This document shows, one piece after another, positions 45,216-56,881 of a stretch of DNA of 64,000 nucleotides. Positions within the stretch are counted from its first letter, which is position 1. Every line of letters starts with the position of its first letter. Source of the DNA: Lophius americanus. Taxonomy: Eukaryota > Chordata > Actinopteri > Lophiiformes > Lophiidae. Made by a program: the position numbers and the translations under genes. The stretch lies in assembly GCA_037951165.1 (NCBI GenBank), contig JBBDHG010000054.1, positions 986,501-1,050,500 on the forward strand, given 5' to 3'. The notes under the pieces are model-generated. The model did not search any database. It was not told where the DNA came from and worked only from the letters and a program-made list of their open reading frames with translations.

Positions 45216-46469
45216 ATAATTTGTTAACTCTGATAGTTATTATTTTACCCCCTAGTGGGACATTTCTGTAACAACCATTTTTAACAGACTCAGTTGGTAC
45301 AATACTGTCAATCAATATTTATTGGAAGTGATGCTAGCGATATCTCTCAGGCTTCACTCAGATTGAATTGTACATCAGGAAACAAATATGTTCTGCCCTG
45401 TCCTGTCCAGTGAAATGAATGGGAACCATTTATTTAATAATTTTTTTATATTCAAATCTTAAAACAATATGCAAAACAAATCCCTGTGTTTCGGTGTGAT
45501 CGGATATTCAAAGTGTGAAATAAACCAACCTAGATGGTATTTATTGATTTTAGAGTGGTCAGAAAGGAAATTAATCTAATTCATGATATTTCACAGCTAA
45601 ATAACATTTACCGTTGAAAATGTGTTTGAATTTAATTTGTTTTGGTTGAAAGAGTAAATCAATGATTAGATAAATATTATAAACCTTAAAGATCAACATT
45701 GCTTTTATTTTCCCTTCAGTCAGAACATCTTTCATTCATATTCTGTCCATTTCAATCCCTTTAGTGCGTCAATTGGTTACAGGTATACTCAAGCCGGGCT
45801 CCCACTGTGGGGGTTTTAATATCTTAAATGATTTTGAAATCTGGTTTCATCACACGCATAATTAGAATCAGGTTTTCTCCTCTTAAATATCAAACATGCA
45901 ATGCGGTATGACACACAACAGGATTTGAGTTTGTGCACAAGGGAGCAGAGGATACGCTGATTCACATGATCTTTGTTCTCAAATAAAGAAAATGTCTGTA
46001 GTTTATTGGTGTAGTGAGAAAACAATATATGAAGGAAATACTTGAGGAGACATTTGAACATAGTCTGTCTATCCTTAAGCAGGAACTGCAGGTGAGATTT
46101 TATCACTCATTTAAATATCTATCAACAGTATCATACTAGCTACCGTTAGCCGTAGCACCATCATGAGTACCAGGATGTCTCTCATATGTCATAGTCCTGC
46201 TTCTCTGTAGGATGTTACCTGCTTTACCGGGGGAATGGATGTGTAAAATGTTTGCCTTAAATCTAGATTGATAATAGTTATTAATAATTCTGATGATAGT
46301 TTGTACATGGATGCGACATATTTATTTATTTTGTTTTATATAGAAAGTGTAAGAACTCCTCTGCATTCCTTGGGAATCTGTCAGGACTGTTTTGACAGTT
46401 TGTTGAAAGTCAGTATGCATTTTAATATTTACACATTTATTTATAGCTCTGAAAAGTCCAGGGAATGAT
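45216..46469. other. Anonymous AT-rich DNA
   Basis: A CCCCCTAGTGGGAC phrase at 45250-45263 may be one more broken unit of the unnamed family. Otherwise no feature; the 96-codon minus frame (45816-46106) is unrecognised. Confidence 0.4.
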
Positions 46470-46740
46470 GGAAGCGTTCTTGCAGCCGCGGCTCCGCATC
46501 CTCAGGATGTTAGTGTTAAAACGAGGATTCCAAGACTATTTGACGGACCACTCAAGGTTTTTTTTCCAAAAGTTTTCAGATAATAATTTCTAAGATATCG
46601 GTGCAATTTACTTATAATTGGCGCATATGAATCAACGCGAGGAGATATATCATGTATATATCATATTTCTTTCTAATTTTTGATATTTTAATCACCAAGG
46701 GGAGCTTTTGGTGGGGCATATAACTTTGTGTGATTGTACA
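46470..46740 (-). repeat. Unnamed dispersed family, copy D
   Basis: Minus-strand landmarks: AAAGCTCCCCTTGGTGATTA then AAATATC (46705-46680 region), GATATATCTCCTCGCGTTGA then TTCATATGCGCCAATT (46655-46615), and the terminal GCGGCTGCAAGAACGCTTCC (ending 46470). The last module parallels GCGGCAGCAATGACGATTCC of copy A. One unit plus the end module is preserved. Confidence 0.65.
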
Positions 46741-47929
46741 AAATGTTAACTGTGGATTGTGTACTTTTTTAGTCAGGCCGCTACTGATATTGGTTATGTT
46801 ACTTGTTACATTTATTTATTTTATTTATTTGTATGCATTTTCACGGGAAACTTGTTGGCACTGCCTACATATTGAACACTGTGGTATATCCATGAGAGAC
46901 CAGATTTAATTTGAAGAACGCATTTTAGCTAAGTATTACTTTTAGCTTTTATTCTCTAAATCTCTGAGCCCTACTTTCAATGCTTAATAAAGAACCCAAA
47001 AGAAATGTCCTGTGCTGGCATCATTTCATCAGGTTACACTCAGGTCGTGCCTGAATGCCTGTTTGAGTGTTGCTTGATGGGGCTGGCTGCTTACCATAAT
47101 ATTAGAACCAGTGGCTCTCCTACGTCTGACCTTCGAGTTCTTTGTTAAGCGCTTTGCATGGAGGTGGCATTTCAAGCTTGAATTATTCTGAGCTATAGTA
47201 CAAAGATTTCCTACTTCACAGTGCTGCTATCAAAAGTTAAAATTTAAATTCTTCATTCTGAATGCCAACCATGATAGTTGTCAGCATCCATCATATTTAT
47301 GCTGGATTATGTATGGACATAATGTGTTAAGTTGAATCTGGGGTCAAGGATGAGTATTAAGTGAAAATACTTTACTGATTTTTCTAATCCCAGTTAATTG
47401 TAATTTTAACAACAGTAATTTTTTTGTAAATGATCAAAAAACAAATGAAAATATTGAAAATATTATCAATATGGAAATCCATCTAACATGCTAAAATATG
47501 ATTAGAATCCTATGATATCACAAAATAAGTAAGAGTTTCTCATACGAAAAAGTTACCAAGAAAACACTTTTGTCTGATTGAAACATTAAAATGAATCATG
47601 AACACTGTTAGATTTTATGGCATACTGAATCTGATGTCTGGACAGTAACAATATTAATTTGAACTACTATTGATAAAAAGCCAATCACAGTTAAAATGAA
47701 AGGGGATACTATTTTATTTTTTATTATTCTCTGCATTTTCAAGATGGTGTACGGGATATTAGTGATTGAACCGACAATAAAGTCTTAACAATAAAGCAAA
47801 GGAATATTATACAAGTTTTATGGTTTTACAAATAGAGGGACATTCATGTATGCAGCTTTAACATCGAAATAATGGACTGTAAAAGACCTCTGAAGGAGGG
47901 CTCTGTTATCCGAGAAATAAGACGGTAAC
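46741..47929. other. Anonymous AT-rich DNA
   Basis: No gene or repeat recognised. Confidence 0.4.
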
Positions 47930-48885
47930 GGAATCCTTTATATCCTATGAGAGAAGGAGTGAGATCGGGTCTGTATGGATCAGACTTGGTGTTGCTGTAT
48001 CCCTCAAACAATACTGAACCATTTCTGCAATGTGGGGGGCAGCATCATCCTGCTGGAAGAGGCCATTACCATTAGGGAATACAGCTTCCATAAGGGGAGT
48101 ACTTTGTCTGCTACAATGATGAGGTAATTGGTACATGTCAAAGTAACAGTCACATGAATGGTTGGACTAAAGGTTTCCCTATTGAATATTGCCCAAAGGA
48201 CCACACTGCTTCCCATCCGCTTTTAATTACCATAGCTTCCCATAGTTTCATATCCTCCTGCAGATAAAAGATGATGTAAAAGAAAACATGACTCATCAGA
48301 TCGGTTCATCTGATAAGTCAGATGACTCATCCATGACTGACCATGAAGCACTCCTCCATTGCTCCATGGTTCAGTTTGGATGCGGATGTGCCAATGTTGG
48401 GCTCCATATGCAGCTATGGTAGTTTGAATGGTCTAGCTATAACTTTTTCAAAAATGTGTCCTAGAGTAGCTCCTCTGTGGGATGAGATTGCACTGGCTAT
48501 TTCCCTTCAAGCATCATGGAGACATGGGTGTCCATGATCCTATCGCTGGCTCACAAGTTGTTGAACAGTTGTAGGATGCACCTGAACGGAGGTCAGGTTT
48601 ATTTATTTCTGTAGAGAGGCTGAGTAGGTACCAATTTTTTTCCATTGGATTCTTTTGTCATTTCTATGCAATAACATCCATTCAGACTCATGCTCTTGCA
48701 TGCCGGAAAGACCCATCTATCCAGCCCCTCAGTGGCTGAAATTTGATAGTTGCCCAACACTGGTTGTCGTTCAATAGACAACTTTTGGGATACTAACCAC
48801 TGCAAAACCGAAAGACCCAATAAGACCTTCAATTTAGGTGCTCTGACTCACACGCTACGATGCTTACCCGTGACTTTCTTTTCTT
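47930..48885 (-). pseudogene. Tc1/mariner-like transposase relic 2
   Basis: Minus strand, right to left. The part with QPVLGNYQISATEGLDRWVF (48780-48690) and the long decayed segment to 48200 follow, at DNA level, a common fish Tc1-like element. Next comes a frame close to LWAIFNRETFSPTIHVTVTL, then TNYLIIVADKVLPLWKLYSL, and finally LMEAVFPNGNGLFQQDDAAP and HIAEMVQ (48100-48015). QQDDAAPH corresponds to the QQDNAP.H block, so the second catalytic D is present, while the downstream NSPDLNPIEHLW block with the third acidic residue is lost: the frame runs into TDPISLLLS and a stop at 47945. Frameshifts separate all parts. Terminal inverted repeats are not found. Confidence 0.75.
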
Positions 48886-49283
48886 CCATTTTATCAAGTT
48901 ATATATACCCCTTATTGTCATCACCAAGAAAATAAATACAAATTATTTCTTTTCATCCTTCATATCTTTGGGGTATTTAATTATTATCTAATAAACACTC
49001 TAAATTTAAAAGACTTACACAAATTTAAAGACTTACAAAATCATTTTGTGGTGATGTTTTTTATTTCATAGATAACAGTCAATTTTATTTTAATATGACT
49101 AGCCAAACCTTTTTGGAAAGCATATTTTGGAAAAAACTGTTTGTCACTTATTTAACTTTTTTTAGTTGAATCAAGTTACATTATTCCAGTTGATAAGTCC
49201 TCACATGCTCTCAAATGCCAAACGAACCCCTTATCGAATAGGACTTTCTCAATAACCATGGGTCATCCTTCTCTTGGTCGACA
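48886..49283. other. Anonymous AT-rich DNA
   Basis: Nothing recognised. Confidence 0.4.
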
Positions 49284-49388
49284 TGGGGTGTCCTACTGGG
49301 TTCTGTCCTTGTTCCCATACTATTTGGCACATATATGCTGCCACTGGGTCATATTATAAAGATGTTCAATCACACTTTTCAATATGAA
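49284..49388 (+). pseudogene. Small L2-like LINE reverse transcriptase fragment
   Basis: Thirty-five codons in one frame read WGVLLGSVLVPILF then GTYMLPLGHIIKMFNHTFQY. This matches the RT motif-B block of L2-like LINEs (WGVPQGSVLGPILF..YMLPLGHII..). The PQG is LLG, so the motif is damaged. The YADD motif that should follow about five codons later is not found; the sequence turns anonymous. It is too short to appear as a normal open frame. Confidence 0.75.
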
Positions 49389-52195
49389 ATAGTGATTCAA
49401 AATGTTGTCAACAAAATAGTTGAGCAGGGCATTAAAGTGTTAATTACAAGTGGTTATTGTCTTATGACTGATCAGAATATATTTCTACACTAGCCATAAC
49501 ATTAAATTATTTGTTTGTATGTGTTTTATTTATCTCAGTTCAACATAAAATCCCCATATTGTTTAGAAAATGGTGTTGATGACTGAAAGACCAGTAGCAT
49601 TAACACCAGCAATATATTGTACTATATATTCATGTGTGATCGGTTCACAGGAGCATATGAAAAATGAATGAACATGTCTTTGTCCTCACAGATTTGTGTT
49701 TGTTTTGTGATGCTGTGTAGGCTGACAGTACTGATATCTCATTTGTATCTTCATTACACTTGGGGGAGGCAAGTCACTCATCTGTGACTCAATTACAAAA
49801 AGACAACAAAAGAAAGGCAGCATCAGTTTTTCTGGAATCCACATAGCAATCATAAATTCTGCTTATAAATTGAATTAGAGGGCAGGAATGAGCGCAGGTA
49901 AAAGGCAGGCACAAAAGAGCTCTTTGCTCGTCAAGACTAATTGTGTCTCCGAGTGTCAGAAAAAGGCTTGAATAGAGATGGCGTTGGTGTTATCAGGGGG
50001 CTGTGAGCTTGTTCATCAGCCCAGAACCTTTCTGCACTTGGCTCCTCTGAGTCAGCCTGTGACAACAGAAGGAACAGCAGTGGACTGATTGCACCATCAA
50101 ACCTGAAACAGTAAAATACAATAATTTCCTAAAGATACATAGCGGCCGAGATAACTTTCTACACGGCAGCTCTTGTTAGGTGGCTAGCTTGATGGCAACA
50201 ACACAAATTCCAGTCACAACACAAATCAATGCACTGAGGGTGGGGGGAAATAATAGACCAGGCTTGGCTTCTACATAATCATATCATTTAATGGGGCAAA
50301 ACAGAATTTATCTTATTATCACAAGTGAGGGAGCAGAGATGTCTCATTTTACCCAGCGGTGAAACTGAACATTGCTTGTTTTCATCTCGGGGCTGTAGAC
50401 ATGAGTTGCTCTGCCTCAATCCATTGACTCACTTTATTTTTAGAAGTGCTATTTATGTTGCTCTCTTGGTTCATTGGTTTCCAAACAGTAGGTAAAGAGC
50501 AGGGATGTGCTCTCAGGGGAGGTCATCATGAAATTAGAGAACAAGTAATCATAAAATAAAATAAATATTAATGTTTTTCTTCTGATATATGCTTTAAAAA
50601 CTATTTTTGTATTATTTCAATAATTTTATTAATTTTTTTTATCATCAACATGGCTTGATTTGCGTATTTACTATTCAAATAGAGATGAGACGTGCGAGGT
50701 GAGGCAGCTATGAGCGGAGCCTCATCTCATGAGCTAGTTCTTTTTGCTTTGTTTGTCACAGATTTAAAGATTGTAGACACTTTGTCTATGTCCTCACTTT
50801 GCATAGACTAGTTAATGTATTTCACGTTTATGTATAACATATTTAGACTTGCTGATCTGAGATAAAACTGTAATGGAAAAAGCAGGAGATGTGGCAGGCA
50901 GTACCTCTGCCTGAAGGGGCGTGTCCAGCCCAAGGCTCTTCTTCTTCGCAGAGACAAAATCAGAGAGTTAAGTTCACTACAATAGTCCGTTTTTTGTTAT
51001 GTTTTGCTCTGACTGCAAAAAGATTATATATCCAAGCCATCCAAAGAAAATAATCAAGTATTACATTTAAAAAAATAACCTATTATTTTGTCTATATTTT
51101 TTTAGTATTTTTTTCATAAATAATTGAAAATATTTTGAAAACCAAAACTGCAAGAGGAGTAATGTTGAACTTTATTTTTAACCGAAAATTCCACATTTAA
51201 CCTTTTTTCGAATATCTATAGTCTTCTGTTTTTATTTAAATGGGGTGAGCCTATGATTTTGTATCGCATTGTATGAATTGTAGAATTGAGATTGCAAATT
51301 AAAAACACACAAAGGGACCGTGTAAATGCGCTCTTTCTCTGAGCCAATACAAATTCAATGCCCTTCTTTGGCCAATTATGTACCTTACCTATGTGTGTGT
51401 ACAGAATTCTGATATGAGATATGAATCACAACCAGTAGTCAGTGTGCATGTTGGCAATGAAATGTTGAATTTAAGCTACTATATTGGGTTCATATATTTG
51501 TAAATCGGACTCTGAAAGGGTCCGTGCCTCACCTTCCACGAACCTTAATGCATGTTACTGGTGAAGAGCCCAAAATGATCTCCAGAAGTGGACTTACTGT
51601 AGAATTTGTATAAACTCACTGAACCGTGAAGTGCCCCAAACTGAGTGAAGGGATGAAATGGACGGTGGATGGTCATTTGAAAACATTTTATCAAAAGGCT
51701 TGAGCTTTTGAGTTGGACAGGCCAAAATTTTCAACTCTCCTCAAATCCATATTTGTTTACGGTTTTATAAAAAAAGGAGTAATCTCAATGTCAGTGACTG
51801 AATATCATGTGATTGTCCCCAGTTCCTTTATTCGCCTGCTGTCTGTGTGAAGATATCCGAATAAAGCATTTATAAATACGGTATATGCAGAAGTGTGCAG
51901 CATAAAGGCAAACACCCTCCGACGTTTAAAAGAACCATCTGTATTTATTCATGCAGTCATTATAGAGCAGTTTCACAGTGTTCAGACGAAATCTGCAGGA
52001 AAGCATCACCGACATATAATCCAGTGATGGTCCATCAGAGTGCTTTCACAACTGAGAGTCCAAACAAAGGTTCAGGTTTTTGTTAGATGGGATGCATTTG
52101 ATCTGTTTAGTCATGAGCAAGGCATTTTTGCAGCAGCAATAAAGGAACTTTCCCGACATCCCTGTATTTACCATCTACGCTGCTAAGAAAAAACA
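49389..52195. other. Anonymous DNA; 49780-49960 possibly constrained
   Basis: No gene recognised over 2.8 kb. About 49780-49960 is evenly composed and free of simple repeats. ACACTAGCCATAACATTAAA near 49489 resembles Tc1-type terminal repeat sequence but has no partner. Confidence 0.4.
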
Positions 52196-52480
52196 ATTGA
52201 TCCATCTATCCATCCATTTTCTTCCACTTATCTGGAATCAGGCATCACGCTAAGAAGGATATTACAGACATCACTCTCCCCAACAACACTCTGTAGCTCA
52301 TCCTGATTGAACCCGAGGCGATGCCAAGCCAGATGAGATGAATAGTCAATCCAGCGAGTTCTGTTCAGGGTTTCCCCTAGTTTGACAGTCCTGAAAAACC
52401 TCCAATGGGAGGCATTCTGATCAGATGCCCGAACCATCTCAACTGGATCCTTTACGACACAAAGGAGCATTGGCTGTACC
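52196..52480. repeat. Degenerate teleost dispersed repeat ('catccattttcttccgctta' type)
   Basis: ATCCATCCATTTTCTTCCAC, TTATCTGG, TGAACCCGAGGCGATGCCAA, GCCAGATGAGATGAATAGTC, AATCCAGCGAGTTCTG, GATCAGATGCCCGAACCATC and TCAACTGGATCC occur in the order of a very common fish repeat with 'gatcccgaggcgttcccaggccag' and 'cagatgcccgagccacctcatctgg'. It is strongly diverged. The minus 80-codon frame over it is not a gene. Confidence 0.65.
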
Positions 52481-52960
52481 CCGAGGTCTCATCTACCAAA
52501 AGTCGAATTTTTTTTTTTTTAACAAAGCACCACCTGATAAGTCAGTAATATGTAATATGTTTGCTAAGGAAAAATGCAATATAAAAAGGCAAACCGTACG
52601 TGTAGGGCCATATGTTCCGTTGTGTCAGTCATTATGAATGACTATGAATTCTTGTTTGTACTGTAGTAGAAGGATTTGAAATGGGTATGATGAATTTAAC
52701 ATTTGTTTGCCTATTTTTTATTTGTTTGGTTAAATTAATTTTCAAACAAATATATTATAGAAATAAGATAAGTTTCCTATTTTCCAAACATTTGTAAACA
52801 AACTCACATTCCCCTTGCAGTACCTCAAAGTACCCCTAGAGGTAGATGCATACTTTTTTCATGCTGGTGAATTATGCCTTGGGAAATCTGTTGTTTTTTT
52901 CCTAATACCTATTGCCTGAATTAACTTTTTTCCTATTTCCTTTTATATTTTTATTTTACA
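52481..52960. other. Anonymous AT-rich DNA
   Basis: Nothing recognised. Confidence 0.4.
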
Positions 52961-53020
52961 TCGGATGCCCTTCCTGACACAACCCTCCAATTTATCTTGC
53001 AGACCAGCGCCAGCCGACGT
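52961..53020 (+). repeat. Scrap of the 'cggatgcccttcctgac' repeat
   Basis: CGGATGCCCTTCCTGACACA, ACCCTCCAATTTATC and GACCAGCGCC match the second half of the repeat at 40685-40868. Confidence 0.6.
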
Positions 53021-54283
53021 CAGTTTGTTTTCACTTCAGTTTGTTTCTCAAATCCTCTCTCCTATGTGTCTCCTGTTGACTTTTGATTTCTCCTCCATTT
53101 GTTTTGCATTGATAGCTCACTGGAATCGGTTAAAATTCGCAATCAGAATGAAAATACTCCCTATAAACACCCCAATTGGAATAAACACACCCAGACCAAT
53201 TTCATTTGGTTGCACAAAAAATAAAATGACATGAGCCATGATAGACCGAAAAGGTGAACAAAAACAAAAACAGTTGGAAAACGTTGAAGATGCCGATTAT
53301 GAGGCTAGAACCCAGAACATCAAAAGGGGATCAGCGCTACCAACTTATGTTCTTATGAAGTAGTGAATGAAGTCAACGGAGGAAGACTACTGGTGAAAGT
53401 CTGTTCTGGGTTTTCAAGATGAATGGAGTGATGACTTTCTGCTTTTAACCTAAAATGATGTTAATGCTAACGTAGCTTTTCTACACAACATTACCTTGCT
53501 AGCTAACTAATTTTAGCTAATTAATGTAAGTTGTAACCCAATGTGATAGCACTGATGTAATGAGAAGACTTTCTGGTGCACACCTTCTTCCTTTAATTGA
53601 TTCCAGTAAGTGTTATTATCAAGCAGTTATGATTAAAAGCACCACAATGACCACAAAAACTGCCCTGATCATATGATTGAAGCTGTATGGTAAAAACTGT
53701 CATGTTTTCAGCATTCTTTTGTTGTATTCCATTAAAGGAATTGCCTAATGTAAACACCAGGGCTTATTTGATCACAACTCATGGAAAACAGTTGACACAA
53801 AAGCTTCAGCGGAAGAGAGACCGCCTCTTTTTGTTGGATGAAAGTCCAGCTGTTTGCTCCAGACCTTTATCCAAATGAGGTTTCTCAGCTGCAGCTGTGG
53901 TCCAGATAAGTCTTAAAAATCAGAGTCCATTTCCAAATGAGGTGGCAGCGAAAGTGCCGTGAAAATGCACATATTAGAAACACTTGCCTGAGCTGGCTGG
54001 AGAGGTCAGTTGATCACCACTGTGCTAATCATTCCCCCAGCAACTCAAAGAGCTAATGAGGCAGCAATCATCACATTAGAACCGACTGGAGAGGCAGGTG
54101 ACATCCAATATGAGCAGAATGTGTCACAAGGTTAAATACGACGCCAGTGACACAATAGAAGACCACCATTTATCCAAGACGGTGCTGGTATGTTGCATAA
54201 AAAGTATAAAAGAATAGACAAGAATGGAAACAACAGCGCATATTGCCAGGATATGATCCGGACCCTGTTTTCCAGCTTATAAG
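53021..54283. other. Anonymous non-coding DNA
   Basis: No gene or recognised repeat. Confidence 0.4.
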
Positions 54284-54324
54284 ACTTAGTGTAAAAGTGC
54301 ACTTTTACTTAGTGTAAAAGTGCA
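54284..54324. repeat. Tandem 18-bp repeat containing an 18-bp palindrome
   Basis: ACTTAGTGTAAAAGTGCA occurs at 54284-54301 and 54307-54324 (23-bp period). GTAAAAGTGCACTTTTAC at 54291-54308 is a perfect palindrome spanning the junction. Confidence 0.9.
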
Positions 54325-54835
54325 ATCATAACATATGTTGCTATCTTGAAAATAATATGATGAACCCTAGTATGAACACACTGGTGTGATCAGACGATGC
54401 GTCATGACTCGACTACAACTGGTTCCGTTCTCTTACTGTTCCAAATTGTTTGCTGATTTGGCCTTGTCAGGTTCACTCGTACGCAAGAACTTTTAAAAAC
54501 AGGCCTTTTTCTCCCTTCCTTTAGGAAAGTGCTCGGGTCCACACATGCAAAAAGCCCCATCAACCAGAGAACGCTCAATAACACTGATGACATGTCGATC
54601 GTTGAGTGTAAACTAACAAACTCCCTGTGCGTTCGGAGGCATCACACAAAACTGATTGCGATGCCCACCCTTACGTTTCATGCTGGCAGCCTGGGATACC
54701 CGGTTGCCCATCCACACATCAGCACATCAAAGGGAGACTCTAAAAGTCTCCACCTTGGAATACTGTTTATAGCGTTCATACCCATGTACATGTGGACAAG
54801 GCCTCAGCCTCCCCGTTTCTCTTGTGTTTTACCGT
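54325..54835. other. Anonymous DNA ahead of the LTR-like end
   Basis: The longest plus-strand open frame of the window (186 codons, 54529-55089) begins here, but its product has no recognisable domain and its second half runs through an LTR-like end, so it is not accepted as a gene. Confidence 0.4.
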
Positions 54836-55090
54836 CCTGTAAATGTCCTGTCCCATCAGATTATGAAGCCCGGTTTATTTTATCTTCGCTATCGTCCTCA
54901 TCTGCTGGTTTGTGTTGTCCCGGTTGTCTGTATTTGATGGTACTGACCTTAGGTTTTATTGACTTTGTTTTTGCCTGTTGTATCTTGTATTTGTTCACCA
55001 AGCTTTCACTACCAAATAAAAAGGCCTTTTATTCAATAACCTGTCTTCTGGAGTTATGCTTTGATTCTAAACTGTGGTTTCTAGTCTGAT
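54836..55090 (+). mobile_element. LTR-like 3' end with AATAAA
   Basis: A T-rich stretch with TTGACTTTGTTTTTGCCTG, CTTGTATTTGTTCACCAAGC, then AATAAA (55015-55020) and CCTGTCTTCTGGAGTTATGC, resembles the R/U5 end of fish gypsy-type LTRs ('...aataaagc...ctgcctcctggagtcctgcatttgggtcct'). No internal region, primer-binding site or paired LTR is visible. It could be a decayed solo LTR or another polyadenylated repeat. Confidence 0.35.
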
Positions 55091-55279
55091 GTGTGAGTTG
55101 TTACATTAGAGTAAACTTAGAACTATTTAATTGGTTCTAAACTGGAAAATTAACTAAACAAACTGGAAAGTTTGCTTATTTCTTAATCTTTCAGAAACTG
55201 TAACATAAATTCAATACATATGGAATATGGGCATTGTGTGTATAATATTTGCCACATTATGTTTCCATTATTTTAAATT

Positions 55280-55612
55280 GGAATCGTAATCGCCGCTACG
55301 TCTGCATATTTGAGATGGTATAGCCATAACTCAAATTATTTCGTGGATCATTTTCAAATGCTCTACCCATATAGACCTTGGTATAGAGAAGAACTGGGTT
55401 GTTTTTGGGAAAGTTGAGTTCCATATTTCCAAAACTAAGTGGAATCACAAGGAGGAGCTCAATTAAGAAAATCTATGTTTTTTGAACATAACTCCCATTT
55501 CTTCAAAACAGCTGTTGGTCCATTTGACTGCTATTGTGGTATGTGAATCAACTCACGTAGACCTGTCTGGCATATATAATTTTTTACTGTAATATCTCAT
55601 ACTGCACATGGG
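55280..55612 (-). repeat. Unnamed dispersed family, copy F
   Basis: Minus-strand landmarks: ATGCCCCCCATGTGCAGTAT (55612 end), GTGAGTTGATTCACATACCA, GGGAGTTATGTTCAAAAAAC, GAGCTCCTCCTTGTGATTCC (about 150 bp after the first unit start), AAGGTCTATATGGGTAGAGC, GAGTTATGGCTATACCATCT and the terminal GTAGCGGCGATTACGATTCC (ending 55280). Order and end module agree with copies A and B; GAGTTATGTTCAAAAAACAT parallels GAAGTTATGTCCGAAAAACA of copy B. Confidence 0.7.
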
Positions 55613-55861
55613 GGGCATTTTTTCTTTATAAAAACTCTTCTTTGGAAAAAATTAATGACATTTAATTATGTGCTTATTTAGGTGCTCATTTAGAGGGATT
55701 GCTTGTTCAAGGCAGATGATTGGGGCTTTTCTAGGATGAATGTCGTTCACAGGTGTCATGACTTTATGTTTATATAGTATATTTTTAATTATAAGTTTCA
55801 TCATTTTGGTCTGTGTTCCTTTTCCCTCTCTGTGTCTGTCCTGTGATTCTATTGTCCTCTT
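55613..55861. other. Short anonymous stretch before the LINE tail
   Basis: Nothing recognised. Confidence 0.4.
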
Positions 55862-56039
55862 GTAATAATAATAATAATACATTTAATTTATAACTTTACA
55901 ATTTGGATCAAATCTCATAGTGCTAGAAGGTAAAAGCAGATAAAAGCATCAATAAAAAATATAATAATAACTATATAAAAACATGAACAAAAAGCAGCAT
56001 GTTAATTAAAAGTTATAGGTTCTGATTAAAAGGAAAGTT

Positions 56040-56881
56040 TTAAGTCTTTTTTTTAAATGTGTCAGTCGTCTGTGGAGCCCTCAGATGGTCAGGGAGGGCA
56101 TTCCACAGACGAGGGGCAGCAGAACAGAAGGCCCGATCATCCATGGTGCTGAACTTAGTCCGGGGAAGGATGAGGCGGTATGGGTGGGTAGAACGGAGGG
56201 ATCGTGTTGACATCAGTGGGGTGAGTAGTCCTTTTAGGTAGGGGGTGCGTTGCCATGGATGCACTGGTGAGTGAGTAGAGATATCTTATAATCTTTCCTG
56301 GTGGAGATGGAAAGCCAATGAAGGGAATGAAGAACGGGGGTGATGGGCAGCACTGTTTTGAACATACTGTAGTCTTTGAAGACTTTTCTTCTCACGTCTT
56401 TGAAGGCTTTTCTTCTCACTACTCATCGGGAAGTGTGTTACAGTAATCCGGTCAGGAGGAGACAAACGCGTGGACCGTTTGGAACGGAGAACGGAGTTTG
56501 GAAATATTTCTGAGATGATGAAAGGAGATCTTAGAGATGTGAGTTGAGGGTTGAATCTTACGCCGAGGTTGGTGACTGATGAAGAGAGGGGAATGTCGTG
56601 ACCAGAGAAGGTAATACTGGTTATGGAGGAAGACTGGGTCTGATGAGGGGTGCCAATTAAAATTGCTTCGGTTTTGGAGCTGTTCAACTGGAGAAAGTTG
56701 TTTTTCATCCACACCTTCATCTCCTCCAGACAAGTGCGGAGAGTTGACAGGGGAGATGATGATGACGATGAAGATGGAGAGGCTGCAGAGGAACATGTGT
56801 CAGTTTTTATGTAGATTTGCGTGTCATCAGCGTAGCAACGGAATGAGAGTCCATATCGACTGATGACATGTCCAAGGGGTA
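56040..56881 (-). pseudogene. L2 LINE reverse transcriptase, YADD to C-terminus
   Basis: Minus strand: CYADDTQIYIKTDTC with the catalytic YADD at 56834-56823, then EEMKVWMKNNFLQLNSSKTE, AILIGTPHQTQSSSITSITF and SSSVTNLGVRFNPQLTS, SEKKSLQRREKKSLQRLQYV (8-residue tandem duplication), then ITPVLHSLHWLSISTRKDYK, ISLLTHQCIHGNAPP, and finally RSLRSTHPYRLILPRTK and DRAFCSAAPRLWNALPDHLR to about 56040. The order is canonical for fish L2. It is spread over at least three frames (56286-56720, 56234-56419, 56040-56264), with a segment missing after PQLTS. Confidence 0.88.
56372..56419. repeat. 24-bp tandem duplication inside the LINE
   Basis: Copies at 56372-56395 and 56396-56419 differ at one position (A/G at the tenth or eleventh base). 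The unit is a multiple of three, so it doubles an 8-residue stretch in the C-terminal region of the L2 protein. Confidence 0.9.

Noticed and set aside
49480..49506. Tc1-type terminal inverted repeat (ACACTAGCCATAACATTAAA)
   Set aside because: Orientation is wrong for the right end of the minus-strand Tc1-like relic at 47930-48885, and no partner repeat is found.
54529..55089. 186-codon plus-strand open frame, longest on that strand outside the L2 relic
   Set aside because: No recognisable domain, Ser/Leu/Phe-rich in its second half, and that half coincides with an LTR-like polyadenylation region. No splice or start context supports it.
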